Source: Branchiostoma lanceolatum
Taxonomy: Eukaryota > Chordata > Leptocardii > Amphioxiformes > Branchiostomatidae
NCBI RefSeq assembly: GCF_035083965.1
Contig: NC_089737.1
Coordinates: 13,009,029 to 13,073,028, forward strand
Direction: 5' to 3'
DNA: 64,000 nt
The position numbers were made by a program, and so were the translations under genes. The notes beneath the pieces are model-generated. The model worked only from the letters and a program-made list of their open reading frames with translations. It made no database searches and was not told the DNA's origin. How positions within the stretch are numbered: position 1 is the stretch's first letter; each line of letters starts with the position of its first letter. Below, in pieces: positions 43,901 to 53,700 of the stretch.

Positions 43901-46732
43901 AAACTATTTTCGAAAGTTTTTGGTTGATTGTTTAAACTCTTTGCTTCCACAGCTGAGGAACCCCAGTGATAAGTTCATCTACGCCACAGTGAAGGGCAGC
44001 TCGGTGGACATGTACTTCCGCCGCCAGGTGGAGTTCAGCACCATGTACAGGGCCATGGAGAAGCACAACTACGACAACTCGGCAGACGCCATTGCCGCCG
44101 TGAAAAAAGGGTAAATAGTAGCAGTGGTAGCCTGTATTTACACAAGCTCTCGGCCGGAGGTTACTGACCCCCAGCTAGGGGGATGGCGGTTACAGGCCGG
44201 CTGGCCACTAGGAGCGCGATTCGTCAGGCTAGTAGCAGTGTTTGATTATACTGCTGCCGGGGTCCCTGACACAGGTGGGCAGCAGTCGGCTAGTCTTCAC
44301 ACCGCTCTTCCTTGTGGCTCTGTCCAGGGGGTTAGGCTGGTTAGGCAGCACATCTTAATGTCTTTCCTGTAAAACTGTTGTACGTTGGTACTTATTAGAC
44401 CTTATGAGTTCGGTATCCACCTTATTCTAGTTCCAGTTTCCTCCTTTATTTGCTTCTTTGTACGCTCGTTCTCACTTAAATGTACACATTTTCTAATCTC
44501 CGTTAACGTTAAAAGTAAGGCGTTCCTGACATTAAGATATGCCACATATAAGGCACGCAACTGCCGTTTTTAAAAGCTAGAAAAGTTTTAAGTCGTCATA
44601 AAAACTACAGTTTGACATCCTATATGTGGCATATCCTAATGCCAGGAACGTCTTATTTCAATCGGTAACGGAGATTACAAAATGTGTACATTTAGATGAG
44701 AACGAGCGTGTAGAACAGTCTGTCACCAACACCAATTCAAAGGTTTGGCCCTGGCGTCCTGCATTATTACCTTCGCCGAGAAGATAATGTTTTGCATATT
44801 AGCAAATTATACAAAACTATCAGCGGTACTGACTTTGCAGTGGATTAAGATTCCTGCATACACGTAGCTTCAATCTATTAACAACAACCTGAATGAAATA
44901 CATGTATCTTTATAAAATCATCTTGTTATTTTCCATGTGCAGTGAGCTAAATGCGTTCATCTGGGACTCCGCCGTTCTGGACTTCGAGGCCTCTCGGAAC
45001 TGCGACCTGGTGACAGCCGGGGAACTGTTCTTCCGCTCAGGTTTCATTTATTTGTTTATCTATTCGCACAAAAACATAAACAATAGAGAAATGAAATGAA
45101 ACGTAATGTAATGTACAAACAAATAAAAGGCAGGAGGCGAGAAGAAACCTGAAAAGACTTATGCTCAGACCTCTAAACTTAACAAATGGGTTGGGGAGGG
45201 GAAAAAAGTTGGTGGAAGTGATGTCTCTGCCGTGCCTTAGACACACTGGATCAACAACTCACTACCCCTACAGCTTGAAACAGGCAAAGGACTTTTAACT
45301 TTACTTTACGTTTCTCTTACTGTTTAGGTTTTGGGATGGGAATGCGTAAGGATAGTCCGTGTGGACAGGAGATCTCTGCAGATCTAACAAAAATCCAGGG
45401 GTTCGAACCCAGAACCTTTAGATTCCGTAAGAACCTTTAGCCACCTTTCCTGACTGTTTAGGGTCTGGGATAGGGATGTGGAAGGACAGATATATAGTAC
45501 TTTTACATGATCAGAGTGAGGCAGTAGGTGTTAACTGCAAGGGCATTGGGACAAGTAAGTAAGTAAGTAAGCATTGGGACCTAGTAAGGATTCGAACACA
45601 GAATATTAGGACTCCTTGCCTATTACCGCCTTGCCTTACTGTCTAGGTTTTGGGATTGGAATGCGAAAGGACAGCCCGTGGGGACAGGAGATCTCTCTTC
45701 AGATCCTCAGCTTCCACGAGAGCGGGTTTATGGAGGAGCTGGACCGCGAGTGGGTCCGCTACGAGGACTGCCAGACCAGCAAGAACTCACCCGCAACGCT
45801 GACTTTCGAAAACATGGCAGGTAAGGTCGAACCACTACGCAGCACATACCCGTCATTTTCTGCTAAGTTTTTTTCCAATTCAATTATTTTTGATAATAAT
45901 GACAGAAATTGATAAATAGATAAAGCCTCCCTTTGTAGTTTGTTCCTTCCAATTGGCCACAGCTGAACAGGAAATAGGTAAATACTGATATCATGGAATG
46001 GTGCTGTCCATGGTGCTGATATCAGAATAATTCTGCTGCTTGGCAGTGGGATTGGTGGAAAGCAATGGATGACCCACTGTAATGATGATTTTTGATTGCA
46101 TTATTACTCTTACTAACAACAATTTGATTTTGGGTTCAAAGGCTCAAAAACTGAAATCCCTTTCCGGTAAAAATTTCCCTTCCAGGTGTTTTCATGCTTG
46201 TTGCTGGAGGCATTGTGGCAGGAGTGTTCCTGATCTTCATCGAGATCGCCTACAAGCGCCATCGCACCAGGAAGGAGAAGGAGACGCAGCTGGCCAAGGC
46301 CGCCGTCGGCAAGTGGAAGAAATGCGCTGCTGACAAGAACATGCAGGTATGCAGAACATAAATGGTATACGATTGAATGCCTAACCTTCCGAATAATGAC
46401 TGGACAATGACAACAAAGTACAGAAAGCCGTAACGCTAACAAAAGATCGACAGAAGATGGCCTAACTGATTATTTCTATATTATTTTAGAAACCGAGCAG
46501 AGGCTTCAGTCTCAGGAAGAATAAGAAGAACAAGGCCAACGACAACAAAGCACACAAAGCGGTGAAGACCGACAACATCGGTATCGAGGTCCAGGCTGCC
46601 GAGATGATGTCTCAACAGAGCGGACCACCGTCAATGATGACTGACCTCAGCACTAGCAGCTTCCGTCAGTCTAGCATAGTGAGGAAGAACCCCATCTACC
46701 ACAACTCTGATGTGGACGAAAACGTGGTGTAG
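22904..46732 (+). CDS. GRIN1: NMDA-type glutamate receptor subunit GluN1, 18 coding exons
   Basis: Obligatory glycine-binding subunit of NMDA receptors at the neuronal plasma membrane. Exons: 22904-23137, 29045-29173, 30266-30442, 30824-30924, 31678-31799, 32275-32449, 33369-33522, 34192-34275, 35837-35945 (or 37025-37133), 38679-38809, 39773-39937, 40687-40918, 41787-41935, 43953-44110, 44943-45040, 45647-45820, 46186-46346, 46490-46732. All are in phase, 2796 nt, 931 aa (human 938). An N-terminal signal peptide ([20 protein letters not shown]) leads the amino-terminal domain. Glycine-site residues Pro499, Thr501, Arg506, Ser671 and Asp715 match human P516, T518, R523, S688 and D732. M1 is about 544-563. 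The pore loop is [12 protein letters not shown] with Asn599. M3 carries SYTANLAAF (629-637); M4 is 799-818. The tail ends DENVV. No mammalian N1-type cassette is seen between exons 3 and 4. Confidence 0.97.
23326..23346 (+). promoter_or_regulatory. RE1/NRSE-like site in GRIN1 intron 1
   Basis: TTCAGCACC, two bases, then GGACAG: both conserved halves of the RE1/NRSE consensus at canonical spacing. It lies 189 bp after the exon 1 donor. REST/NRSF sites of this type regulate mammalian Grin1. Whether a REST-like protein exists in this animal cannot be judged here. Confidence 0.6.
24520..25480. repeat. Tandem array of about 150-185-bp AT-rich units
   Basis: The motif AAGCCTAATGTATCATAATT recurs with small changes at 24594, 24766, 24950, 25130, 25277 and 25433. 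Each copy is followed by AACACAGTAATGCAATA, CAATACCATTCAGT and ATTTCATTTCAGCAACAGTA. Units are diverged and vary in length. Confidence 0.85.
28220..28432. mobile_element. Palindromic MITE with TACTGTAAATG ends
   Basis: TACTGTAAATGCATTTATGT at the left and TTTCTGTATTTACAGTA at the right, with internal complementary TTCGCGGTGAAACTGTCGCC. Related partial copies lie at 28705-28830 and 32043-32225, with GGTAGGGAGAAAATGGAGTG in common. Confidence 0.75.
29412..29601. mobile_element. 190-bp palindromic MITE (CACTGCACGAAATGG ends)
   Basis: The arms of about 85 bp are near-perfect reverse complements (CACTGCACGAAATGGCCTCG and its complement), with centre TTTCCCTTAGTTTTAACGG. It lies in GRIN1 intron 2. 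A degraded relative begins at 37751 and a single arm ends at 38302. Confidence 0.9.
29924..30265 (+). repeat. Ladder of four decayed copies of the GRIN1 exon 3 start with acceptor
   Basis: Copies begin at 29924, 30004, 30089 and 30178, each right after CAG and 80-89 bp apart; the real exon follows at 30266. Each opens with AA[CT]AT[CT]CACCAGTC-like sequence and CCTGAGGA-like sequence, then decays. The intervening intron pieces (TTGAACTTATTGTA, TTTCCAG) are repeated too. Confidence 0.9.
30659..30715 (+). repeat. Decayed copy of the GRIN1 exon 4 start
   Basis: TAAAATGCATAATGATGTCTTTGACAG plus 30 bp of exon-like ATTGAGCAGTACTTCCC. It matches 30797-30853 across the acceptor at a distance of 138 bp. 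Confidence 0.9.
30976..31253 (+). mobile_element. tRNA-derived SINE, family 1
   Basis: Head GTCTGGTGGTTAGTGGCCCTG ... GGTTGTGAGTTTGATGCCGG, then body GGTCGCAGTCCTTAGGACG and CTCTGTCACGACCAGTGGAAG, ending AACTGGATCGGGATCACC. It is the counterpart of 9236-9515 in the other orientation, in GRIN1 intron 4. Confidence 0.8.
31445..31600. mobile_element. Harbinger-like MITE, GGCCACACCAATT ends, TAA target repeat
   Basis: Perfect inverted ends (GGCCACACCAATT) flanked by TAA on both sides. The arms continue as TTTCTTGGTTAACGGATTTT and meet at a central AGAAGGCTGG/CCAGCCTTCT. A second copy lies at 36194-36374. The TAA duplication fits the PIF/Harbinger TWA preference. Confidence 0.85.
31624..31646 (+). 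repeat. Decayed copy of the GRIN1 exon 5 start
   Basis: TTACAG|TGAGGAGGATGGTGTAG repeats the acceptor and first 23 bp of exon 5 (31678), 54 bp upstream, then runs into intron-like sequence. Confidence 0.9.
32518..32722 (-). mobile_element. tRNA-derived SINE, family 2
   Basis: Minus-strand head with GGCGTAACGGCAGGG (A-box region) and GGTTCGAATCCCC (B-box), then GGGAAAAAGACACTT. It shares its body (GGTGTCG.GACCCACAC) with 36705-36930. Confidence 0.7.
33660..34040 (+). repeat. Unclassified dispersed repeat ending in an (ATACAG)n-type tail
   Basis: The 3' end (GGCGGTTGTACCGGCTATATAGATACAGATACAC) is closely similar to 59010-59060 (CCGGCGGCTATACCTGCTATGTAGATACAGATACAG). Two intronic loci sharing a simple-repeat tail suggests non-LTR 3' ends. 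Confidence 0.5.
35837..35945 (+). CDS. GRIN1: GRIN1 exon 9a (alternative)
   Basis: A 109-nt exon with strong acceptor (CTCTTCCCTGTAG) and donor (G|GTAAGG), entering in phase 0 and leaving in phase 1. It encodes [19 protein letters not shown], then two cysteines (GLC, VPC) and NNTVYG. This is the start of the S1 half of the glycine-binding domain. It is one of two exons that fit between exons 8 and 10. Confidence 0.85.
36194..36374. mobile_element. Harbinger-like MITE, second copy
   Basis: GGCCGCACCAATTTAATTTC at the left and AATTGGTGTGGCC at the right, flanked by TAA on both sides. Same centre as 31445-31600. It lies between exons 9a and 9b of GRIN1. Confidence 0.85.
36400..36600. repeat. 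Dispersed repeat, copy 1
   Basis: Shares CCACTACTTCTGTTA.GTG and GCCTGTGGCGTCCCCCGTCA with 42105-42270. Family unknown; both copies are in GRIN1 introns. Confidence 0.8.
36705..36930 (-). mobile_element. tRNA-derived SINE, family 2
   Basis: Minus-strand head (B-box GGTTTGAATCCCCTG, A-box region GGCATAATGGTG). Body GTGGGTCACGACACCAGC as at 32518-32722. Confidence 0.7.
37025..37133 (+). CDS. GRIN1: GRIN1 exon 9b (alternative to 9a)
   Basis: Also 109 nt, phase 0 in and phase 1 out, with acceptor CTCTTTGCGTAG and donor G|GTATGG. It encodes [19 protein letters not shown], the same two cysteines (GSC, VPC) and NATNYG. It aligns with exon 9a without gaps, with about 13 of 36 residues identical. 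Its GC-rich codons resemble the other GRIN1 exons. Including both exons would break the frame, so they can only be used one at a time. Confidence 0.85.
37287..37350 (+). repeat. Decayed copy of the GRIN1 exon 9b end with donor
   Basis: AAGTTCCCTGCCTGGTCTGC ... AATTATG|GTATGGACTTCTTCC repeats the end of exon 9b and 30 bp of its following intron. Confidence 0.9.
37354..37625. repeat. Dispersed AGTCAAA.CT...GACCACC repeat
   Basis: Begins ACAGTCAAAACTACC and ends CAGGTTTGACCGTA. It contains a direct repeat of GGTGGTCCTGATGTAGAGG (37527 and 37582). Related pieces (ACTCAGGGGACAGAC, TGGACAGGTGGTTACTAT) lie at 11408-11482 and 16180-16425 in catalase introns. Confidence 0.6.
38353..38637. mobile_element. 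Mariner-like miniature element
   Basis: Inverted ends AGGGGTGATCAATAAGTCCT and AGGACTTATTGAACACCCCT continue into CGGCCTCACCCAGAAATA. The layout and the A-GGGGTG.TCAATAAGT ends resemble Tc1/mariner TIRs. The 285-bp body has no transposase frame. It ends just before GRIN1 exon 10. Confidence 0.7.
39508..39612. repeat. (GAGT)n microsatellite
   Basis: About 25 GAGT units in GRIN1 intron 10, followed at 39700-39745 by an (AAAT)n run close to the exon 11 acceptor. Confidence 0.95.
40240..40389 (+). repeat. Copy of the GRIN1 exon 12 start and its intron flank
   Basis: CATCAG|GAAACCCAGAAGAGC continues for about 60 bp matching exon 12 (40687) almost exactly, then diverges. Upstream intron (GCATGCTTTGTAAGG, TTTTCA.CCA) is repeated as well, 358 bp apart. 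Confidence 0.9.
42003..42090 (+). repeat. Copy of the GRIN1 exon 13 end with donor and intron
   Basis: AGAGGCCAGCATCTCCGGC ... GCAAGG|GTAAGTCAGGGC repeats the last 33 bp of exon 13 and about 50 bp of intron, 101 bp downstream. Confidence 0.9.
42105..42270. repeat. Dispersed repeat, copy 2
   Basis: Second member of the family at 36400-36600, sharing CCTGCAGTTC.AGAAC, CCACTACTTCTGTTA and GCCTGTGGCGTCCCCCGTCA. Confidence 0.8.
42354..43819. mobile_element. Foldback-like element with 550-bp inverted arms and decamer arrays
   Basis: Ends GGTGTCTGTCAG and CTGTCAGACACC, with 3-bp TTC on both sides as a possible target repeat. Each arm carries GGTCCCCCGAAAGTGCG, a tandem array of a 10-bp unit (left ACGAAATGGA, about 10 units at 42381-42484; right its complement, about 15 units at 43641-43790), then about 400 bp of matching sequence to about 42875 and 43280. 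The 400-bp centre is unique and has no transposase. Long inverted arms built partly of short tandem repeats are the hallmark of foldback elements. It sits in GRIN1 intron 13. Confidence 0.8.
44459..44713. mobile_element. Palindromic MITE
   Basis: TACGCTCGTTCTCACTTAAA and TTTAGATGAGAACGAGCGTG are inverted, as are GATATGCCACATATA and TATATGTGGCATATC inside. It lies in GRIN1 intron 14. Confidence 0.8.
45328..45490 (+). repeat. Two decayed copies of the GRIN1 exon 16 start
   Basis: TGTTTAG|GTTTTGGGATGGGAATGCG (45328-45382) and TGTTTAG|GGTCTGGGATAGGG (45472-45490) repeat the acceptor and beginning of exon 16 (45647). The first extends through GACAGGAGATCTCT. Confidence 0.9.
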
Positions 46733-47510
46733 CAGTCTACATTAAAGTCTCAACTTATTCCCCTTATCTGTATGATTATAAGCCTAAAGCAAGTTAAAAC
46801 TCTGAGAAGTAGGACAGGCCCACTTAGCACTAGCAGCTTCCGTCAGTCCAGCATCTACCACAACTCTGACGTGGACAAAAACGTGGTCTAGCAGTCTAGA
46901 TTGAAGTCTCTACATATTTCCCCTTATTTTCAGGATTATAAGCCTAAAGCAAGTTAAAACTTCGTGAGAAATAGGACAGGCCCACTGATCACTAGCACCT
47001 TTCGTCAGTCCAGCATAGTGAGGAAGAACCCCATCTTCCACAACTCGGATGTGGACGAAAACATGGTCTAGCAGTCTAGATCGGTGCATTGAAGTCTCTA
47101 CATATTTCCCCTTATTTTCAGGATTACAATCCTAAAGCAAGTTAAAACTTCGTGAGAAATAGGACCGACCCACCTCAGCACTAGGAGCTTTCGTCAGTCT
47201 AGATAGATGCATTGAAGTCTCTACATATTTCCCCTTCATTCCGATTATAAGCCTGAAGCAAGTCTATCCTGTAAATTCCAACACCGTGAGAAATTGAACC
47301 CAAATTTTCCCAGAACAACGTTTAATAGTATTTGTCAATGAGTGAGTGATTTTACGTTATACAGATGGAACACTTGATTCGTTGAGCAAAAAGTTTAAAA
47401 CGTCCCCCGTCTCTTCGAAGGGACGGTTGTAAATCCTGTTGTATGTAGGCTGATATGTCATATTGAGAAGTACAACTCGGACATGGATGAAAACATGGTC
47501 TAGCATGGAG
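46733..47510 (+). repeat. Degenerate tandem copies of the GRIN1 C-terminal exon in the 3' UTR
   Basis: Copies of the last exon end (AGCTTCCGTCAGTCTAGCAT ... GTGGACGAAAACGTGGT...TAG) lie at 46825-46891, 46986-47071, 47168-47205 (short) and 47464-47505. Each is followed by AAGTCTCTACATATTTCCCC. They lie beyond the true stop at 46730-46732. Confidence 0.9.
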
Positions 47511-47899
47511 CCAACATTGGTGCATTGAAGTTTCAAAATCGTCTATACGTCCCTGAATTGCTACATCAAGTTTATAAGTCTCCATTTTAATTCCTAAACC
47601 GTCGGAAATTAAAGAATCCTCTATTTAGTCCAATGCTGTCAGAGGTCTTAAGCGTTAAGCAGAGCACGGGCCTCTTCCTTTTATCCCCAAGTGTACATAA
47701 TAGGTAACTGCCGGTGTATATGGCGTGATGTTGCATCTCGTGTGGGTTCAAAAACTTCGGTTTCCTGAAACGGTCCATATTTGCTTGTAGTGGAAATGAG
47801 GTGAGTATGTCATAGTTATTTCTATCCTAAATTCATGAAATTGTTGCTTTGGCAATACGGGTAGTTGATAAAGTGGTCTTAGCCTGGCGAAATCGCGCT

Positions 47900-48335
47900 C
47901 CTACGCCCCGACCAATCAAACCACGTGAATTGCATTGAAACTCAGATCCGTATCAGCCATTTTCCGACAAATCGCTTTCTAAGTTGCGTTAACGACTACA
48001 TCTGAGAAAACAAACTCGCCAGTGAGATGGTGGAAGGTGTCAGCTTTCCAAAGATGTTTTCATATTGACATTCGCGATATAACGTTTAGAGAAAAGTAGT
48101 AGAAACTATTTTTTTCTAAACGTTAAACCGCGGTCGCTTTCGATCACTTCCAAAGTGCAAAAATTGTCAATCTGAAAACATCTTTGGAAAGCCGACACCT
48201 TCTACCACCTCACTGGCGAGTTTGTTTTGTCAGATGTAGTCGTTAACGCAAGTTAGAGAGCGATTTGTCGGAAAATGGCTGATATGAATATGAGTTTCAA
48301 TGCGATTTACGTGGTTTAATTGGTCGGGGTACGGT
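47900..48335. mobile_element. 435-bp palindromic element
   Basis: Outer arms CCCCGACCAATCAAACCACG and CGTGGTTTAATTGGTCGGGG; inner arms GAGTTTCAATGC, ATTTTCCGACAAATCGCT and CTTTCCAAAGATGTTTTCA are likewise mirrored. No coding frame. Confidence 0.85.
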
Positions 48336-48414
48336 GTCCTAGCGGCCCGCCCAACTGACCATCCTCTTCTCTGAACGGAAAGCCATTAGCCCCTGGCAGC
48401 GAGAGATTGTGTAA

Positions 48415-48708
48415 TGCTTAGGTCACAATTAGAAAAAGGGGCCCTGCCGGGCAGTTACCCCTAGGTGGCCCCGTCGCGAAACCTGTGACTACCGGGCTAG
48501 TTTTGGGCACGACCGGGGCCCGGGAAGATTTCAACATGGAGTTAAAATCAACGCGGACCTGGTAACAAATAAGCGCCGTGAGCTAATCGTGAGAACGCCG
48601 AGAGGAACCCTTCAGATGTCCGTCAGTCCTCCGGGACAAATTTGTGTCTTCGGGGCCCGGCCGGGGACTAGACCCCCGACGGGCACCGGTGCAAATGTGA
48701 CCTAAGCA
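48415..48708. mobile_element. Harbinger-like MITE, TGCTTAGGTCACA ends
   Basis: 12-13-bp inverted ends TGCTTAGGTCACA and TGTGACCTAAGCA flanked by TAA on both sides. The interior is GC-rich (GGGGCCC, CCGGGGCCCGGG), unlike its surroundings. Confidence 0.7.
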
Positions 48709-48719
48709 TAACACAGTCT

Positions 48720-50705
48720 AACACGGTCTACATGCACAGACCATAATGTAAATATATTGTTACGTAGCTGCTGTCTTGTATTCCCATGTACATCCAAACC
48801 AAGAAATGAAGATAGAAATACAAAACTATTAAGATGTGATCACCGTTGTTGTACTTAAGATTGCTAAGACATCGTGCTTTCACAAATGTGTGTCACACTA
48901 TATATTGCTGTTACACAACTGTATAAAGATGTAAGATACGATACAGTATAGATAAGACGTTGAAACGATATTGTGACAGTCTTAGACGACATGTATGAAG
49001 TGCAATATGATGTTTTTTGTAAGTTTGTTTTGTAAAAATGTTTCAGTGTAACATGTATACGCGGTGAAACAATGTACCGACGGAATCAATGTTGATAACA
49101 GAACAAATATTGTGGAATAATACTTGTGAAATAAGGCATATTGAATGATGATATCTTAATGACAATTTTGATTATTCCATGTTGAATGGTTGATTGTATA
49201 GCAACTTAAATCAGTATCGTGGATAGCAACTAAATGACAAATTTAAGAAACCGGCATTATTCAACTAGGTACGAAAAATGGCCAAAATGTAGCTATTTAT
49301 CATGCCTTGTGGCGTGGGTCTATAAGTCACTCTGCAGAGTAACAAGATATCAATGGGTACATCTGCATATCAGACATATAAGATGAATGAACGTCTCCAA
49401 ATAGCTAACTGTAGGCCACCTCACTGTATGGAGGATTGTGAGAAAGGTCAGTGGCTAAACAGCAGCACGTCTAGGCAAAGGGCTGTTTACAAGCCTTGAA
49501 CTTTGACCTTACGCCTCAATGCTTCAACCGACTCATGCGCACTGATAACTGTGAGGTGGCTTATTGATGTAACAGGATGACGTCACAACCATTAGGAATA
49601 ACGTAACTTGTAAATTGTAAACGCTACTGGAGTTAGAAATAGGTTTATGTACGTTCAGTAGCATTCTCAGAGATCTAAATATCACAGTTATAATTGTACG
49701 TAACGTGACATATGAACAAAAAACATGTGTCATTGTTGTGTTGTATCTTATCTGTACTTAGGAAACTACAGCTCTCTGAACACAATTGTCATAAAACTTT
49801 ACTAGATGATAGTAAATATTGCGAACGCTTGTGTAATTGTACCTGATGTGTTTTTCGTTTCTTTCTGTGTCCTTTTCTTTACGAATGTCGAAAAAAGCGA
49901 AGTAAAAGAAGAGCTGAGCTGTGTAAATAATCTGAGAAAACACAGTATGACCCAGGATAAAAGATGAAATTCGGAACAGGTACATTGGTTTACTATCATT
50001 TGTGAAGCTCTACAAAAGTTGGGATTTTTAGATGGATTAGTGCCGTCCATGATCGTGAGAAAAAAATTCACTTGGCTGAAAAATAATCGCATTTGCGCCG
50101 GAGGAGATGTAGATATGGGTAGGTATAATAAAATAAGTCAAAACCAAGTTTGAACATCATTGGCTTGTATTAACAATGAATTCATCCTTGGAATCAGCAC
50201 TTTGCAATGTATAGTTTGGTCGTCTGAGTTTATTCGGTTCTTACTAGAATCTGTAACGTAAATACTTCTACTCTTAGAAGACTTATCGTATCAAGAATAT
50301 CAATGGAACAACAAGAACATGATCATAGCAAAATGAGGAAAAATATGCATATTGTATCATGTATTTACTGTCTGCCATATTCCATAGCCCTTCCATATAA
50401 ACAATTTCTTCATTTTTTCAACTGTCTGAAATAAGTCTTCACTGTCATTCTGTTTTCACACAATCATCAGTGTTTTTCCTAACATTTGTCGAGGTCCTCG
50501 TCAAAGACGATGGAGGAACATTGTGAGTACATTATCTAATACCCATTGCTATCAATCTATTAACTATCTTGTTGCCCAATGCTGACTATTTCTTTATTGT
50601 TAGTCGAAAACATTTTAGTAGATATGGACTTATTCGAATGGATGAGTTAACTCCATATTGATACCATTCCATAAGCTGAAAATAAATGTCTAAGTGTGTC
50701 TTTTC
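48720..50705. other. Intergenic between converging GRIN1 and the NTase-TPR gene
   Basis: No exon-like frame. The left part may carry GRIN1 3' UTR; the last few hundred bases are probably the 3' UTR of the minus-strand TPR gene. No clear repeat family was recognised. Confidence 0.5.
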
Positions 50706-53700
50706 CTATTTATCAACAGTTCCCAATAGTATCAACAACTCTTCGTAGTAGCTATTTGCTTTCCTCTGATCACCAAGTTTACTCCAAGATGATCCTAGAC
50801 AACGTAGTGTCTTGGTTATGTCTGGATGTGCATTGTTGTCACCATAGACAGTTTTCAATATCGTCAGTGACTGTTCGTAGAAGCTGATTGCTTTCTTCTC
50901 GTCACCGAGTTTTCTATAAGATAATCCCAGGTTGTGGAGTGACGAGACAATGTCCGGATGTGCCGTGTTTTCTCCATACATCGTTTTTCTCATTTCTAGT
51001 GACTGTTCGTAGTAGAAAATGGCTTTCTTCTGATCACCACGTTTGCACCAAGAAACCCCCAAGTTTCTTAGTGATGCGGCAATGTCCGGATGTGCTGTGT
51101 TCTCCCCATAGATAGTTCGTGACAACATTAGTGATTGTTCTAAATAGTTTGTTGCTTTTTCAAGATCGCCAAGTTTTCTCCAAGACGATCCTAGGTTGTA
51201 AGCTAACGTGGCCATGTCTGGATGTGCTTTGTTTTCTCCATAGATAGTTTTTTGCATCATCAGTGACTGTTCAAAATAGATGATTGCTTTTTGTTCATCA
51301 CCAAATCTACTCCAACATGATCCCAGGTTGTTAAGTGTTGTGGCAATCTTAGGATGTGCTGTGTTGTCTCCATAGATAGTTCTCCTCATCTTTAGGGACT
51401 GTTCGTGGTAGCTAATTGCTTTTATCTGATCACCGAATTTTTTCCAAGATGACCCAAGGTTGTTCAACGACTCAGCAATGTCCGGATGCATGCAGTTGTC
51501 CCCGTATGTGGTTTTTCTCATCTTAAGTGACTGTTCGTAGTAGCTTATTGCCTTCTTGTCGTCGCCGAGTTCACTCCAAGACATCCCTAAGTTGTTAAGC
51601 GTACTGGCAATGATTGGATGCGCCACGTGGTCTCCGTGGATAGTTTTCCACATTGTTAAAGCACGTTCGTGATAGTATATTGCTTTCCTTTGGTCGCCAA
51701 GTGTGCTACAGGATAATCCCAGGTTGCTAAGTAACCCAGCTACGTCTGGATGTGCTGTGTTTTCTCCATGGACCATCTTCATCATCGTTAGTGACTGCTC
51801 AAAATATCTTATAGCTGTGTTCTGATCACCAAGTTTGCTAAAAGATGATCCTAGGTTGTTAAGTGACATCGCAATTCTTGGATGTGTCGTGTTGTCTCCA
51901 TAGATAGTCTTCTCCATCGTTAATGACCGTTGATAGTAGCTGATTGCTCTCCTTTCATCGCCGAGTTCACTCCAACATGAGCCCAGACCGTGAAGTGACC
52001 TGGCAATGTCTGAGTGTGCCTTGGTTTCTCCATAGATAGATTTGGTCATTGCTAACGATTGTTCGTAGTAGCTGATTGATTTCTTTACATCACCGACGCT
52101 ACTCCAAGAATACCCCAGGTTGTTAAGAGACGCTGCAATGCTCGGATGCGCCGTGTTGTCGCCATAGATAGCTTTCCTCATCGCTAGAGACTGTTCGTAG
52201 TAACTTCTTGCTTTCTTTTCATCGCCGAGTTTACTCCAAGACATACCAAGGCCATTAAGTGCCGCAGCAATGTACGGATGTGCCGTGTTGTCTCCATAAA
52301 TAGTTTTACTCATCATTAGACACTGGTGGTTGAAGCTTATTGCTTTCTTGTGATCACCGAGTTCAAACCAAGACGATCCAAGACTATGAAGTGCTCCAAT
52401 AATGTGCGGATGTGCCGTGTTGTCGCCATAGACAGCTTTCCCCATTGTGATTGACTGTTCGTAGTAGCTAATTGCTTTCCTCTGATCACCAAGTTCACTG
52501 CAACATACTCCCAGACCAAGAAGTGACTGAGCAATGTCTGGATGTGGCGTGTTAACTCCATGGATACTTTCCATCATCGTTAGTGATCTTTCGTAGTAGC
52601 TTATCGCTGTCTTCTGGTCACCGAGTTCACCCCAGGAATGTCCAAGGAAGTCAAGTGCCTTTGCAATTTCCGGATGTGGCATGTTATCTCCATACACAGT
52701 TTCAGTCATTGTTAGTGATTGTTGGAAGTAACTAATAGCTTTCTTGTGATTCCCGAGTTTAGTCAGAGAATCCCCTATGTAGAGAAGTGTCAATGCAATA
52801 TCCGGATGCGCTGTCGTCTCTCCATAGATAGTCCTACGAATCATCAGTGACTGTTCAAAATAGTTTCTTGCTTTTGCAATATCATTATGAGATGCCCAGT
52901 ATATCCCTAATTCAGCGAGTATTTCCGAATGTTTAACGTCGCTTTCTGCTTCTCCTAACGCTTCTTGCCAGTGTTGCAGGCATTTATCTGACAGGAGTAG
53001 GTTACTAGCTATCCGCCCTTTACATTCATTGGAGTCATCAAAGAGGATTGTTTCGAATATCTTTGTTGGTTCTAACGGCAAACTCTTGTTGATGATATCT
53101 GGCATACACGTTTTCAGGGGGATAGCCCTACAGTAGTATCTGAAAAGGACCTTATTGTCTGGAATATGGAATACAGACTTCAAGGTCTTGTCGGATACAG
53201 TTTGCACTTTTGATTCATATTCCATTTCGGTAAGAGGGGACAGAATGTCATTTTGTCCTCCATTAACCATGTATGTTCTCAACCGAAGCTCTGCCGAGAT
53301 ACTCGTCAGTATCAAAAGATGGTTGGCGTTCTCTTCTTGGACCAGTTCCGTTTCCTTAAATATGTCTATTACGTTCCATGTGCTAGCCGCCGTTATTTGA
53401 CAGCAGAGGGCTAGTAGTTCTATTGCTATGCCTGGGAAACGATAGATGTCTTTCTTTACATTGAGCAGTTGCCCAGTGGGTTCAAGGCTGGAAAGATGGT
53501 CACTGTCATCAGACAAGGTAACAACAGCGGAGAGACGGGACATGAAACGTGCACGGGGAGGGTCTGTGGTGATTTCTCTCAGTTTGTCCATATACTCATT
53601 TACCAGGGATTCTTCTCCTACGAGAAAAGAAACGCGCCTGAGAATGTCTGACAAGTGGTGCCATTCCGACATGTGACTTTGTAGCAGCTGAAACATTGCT

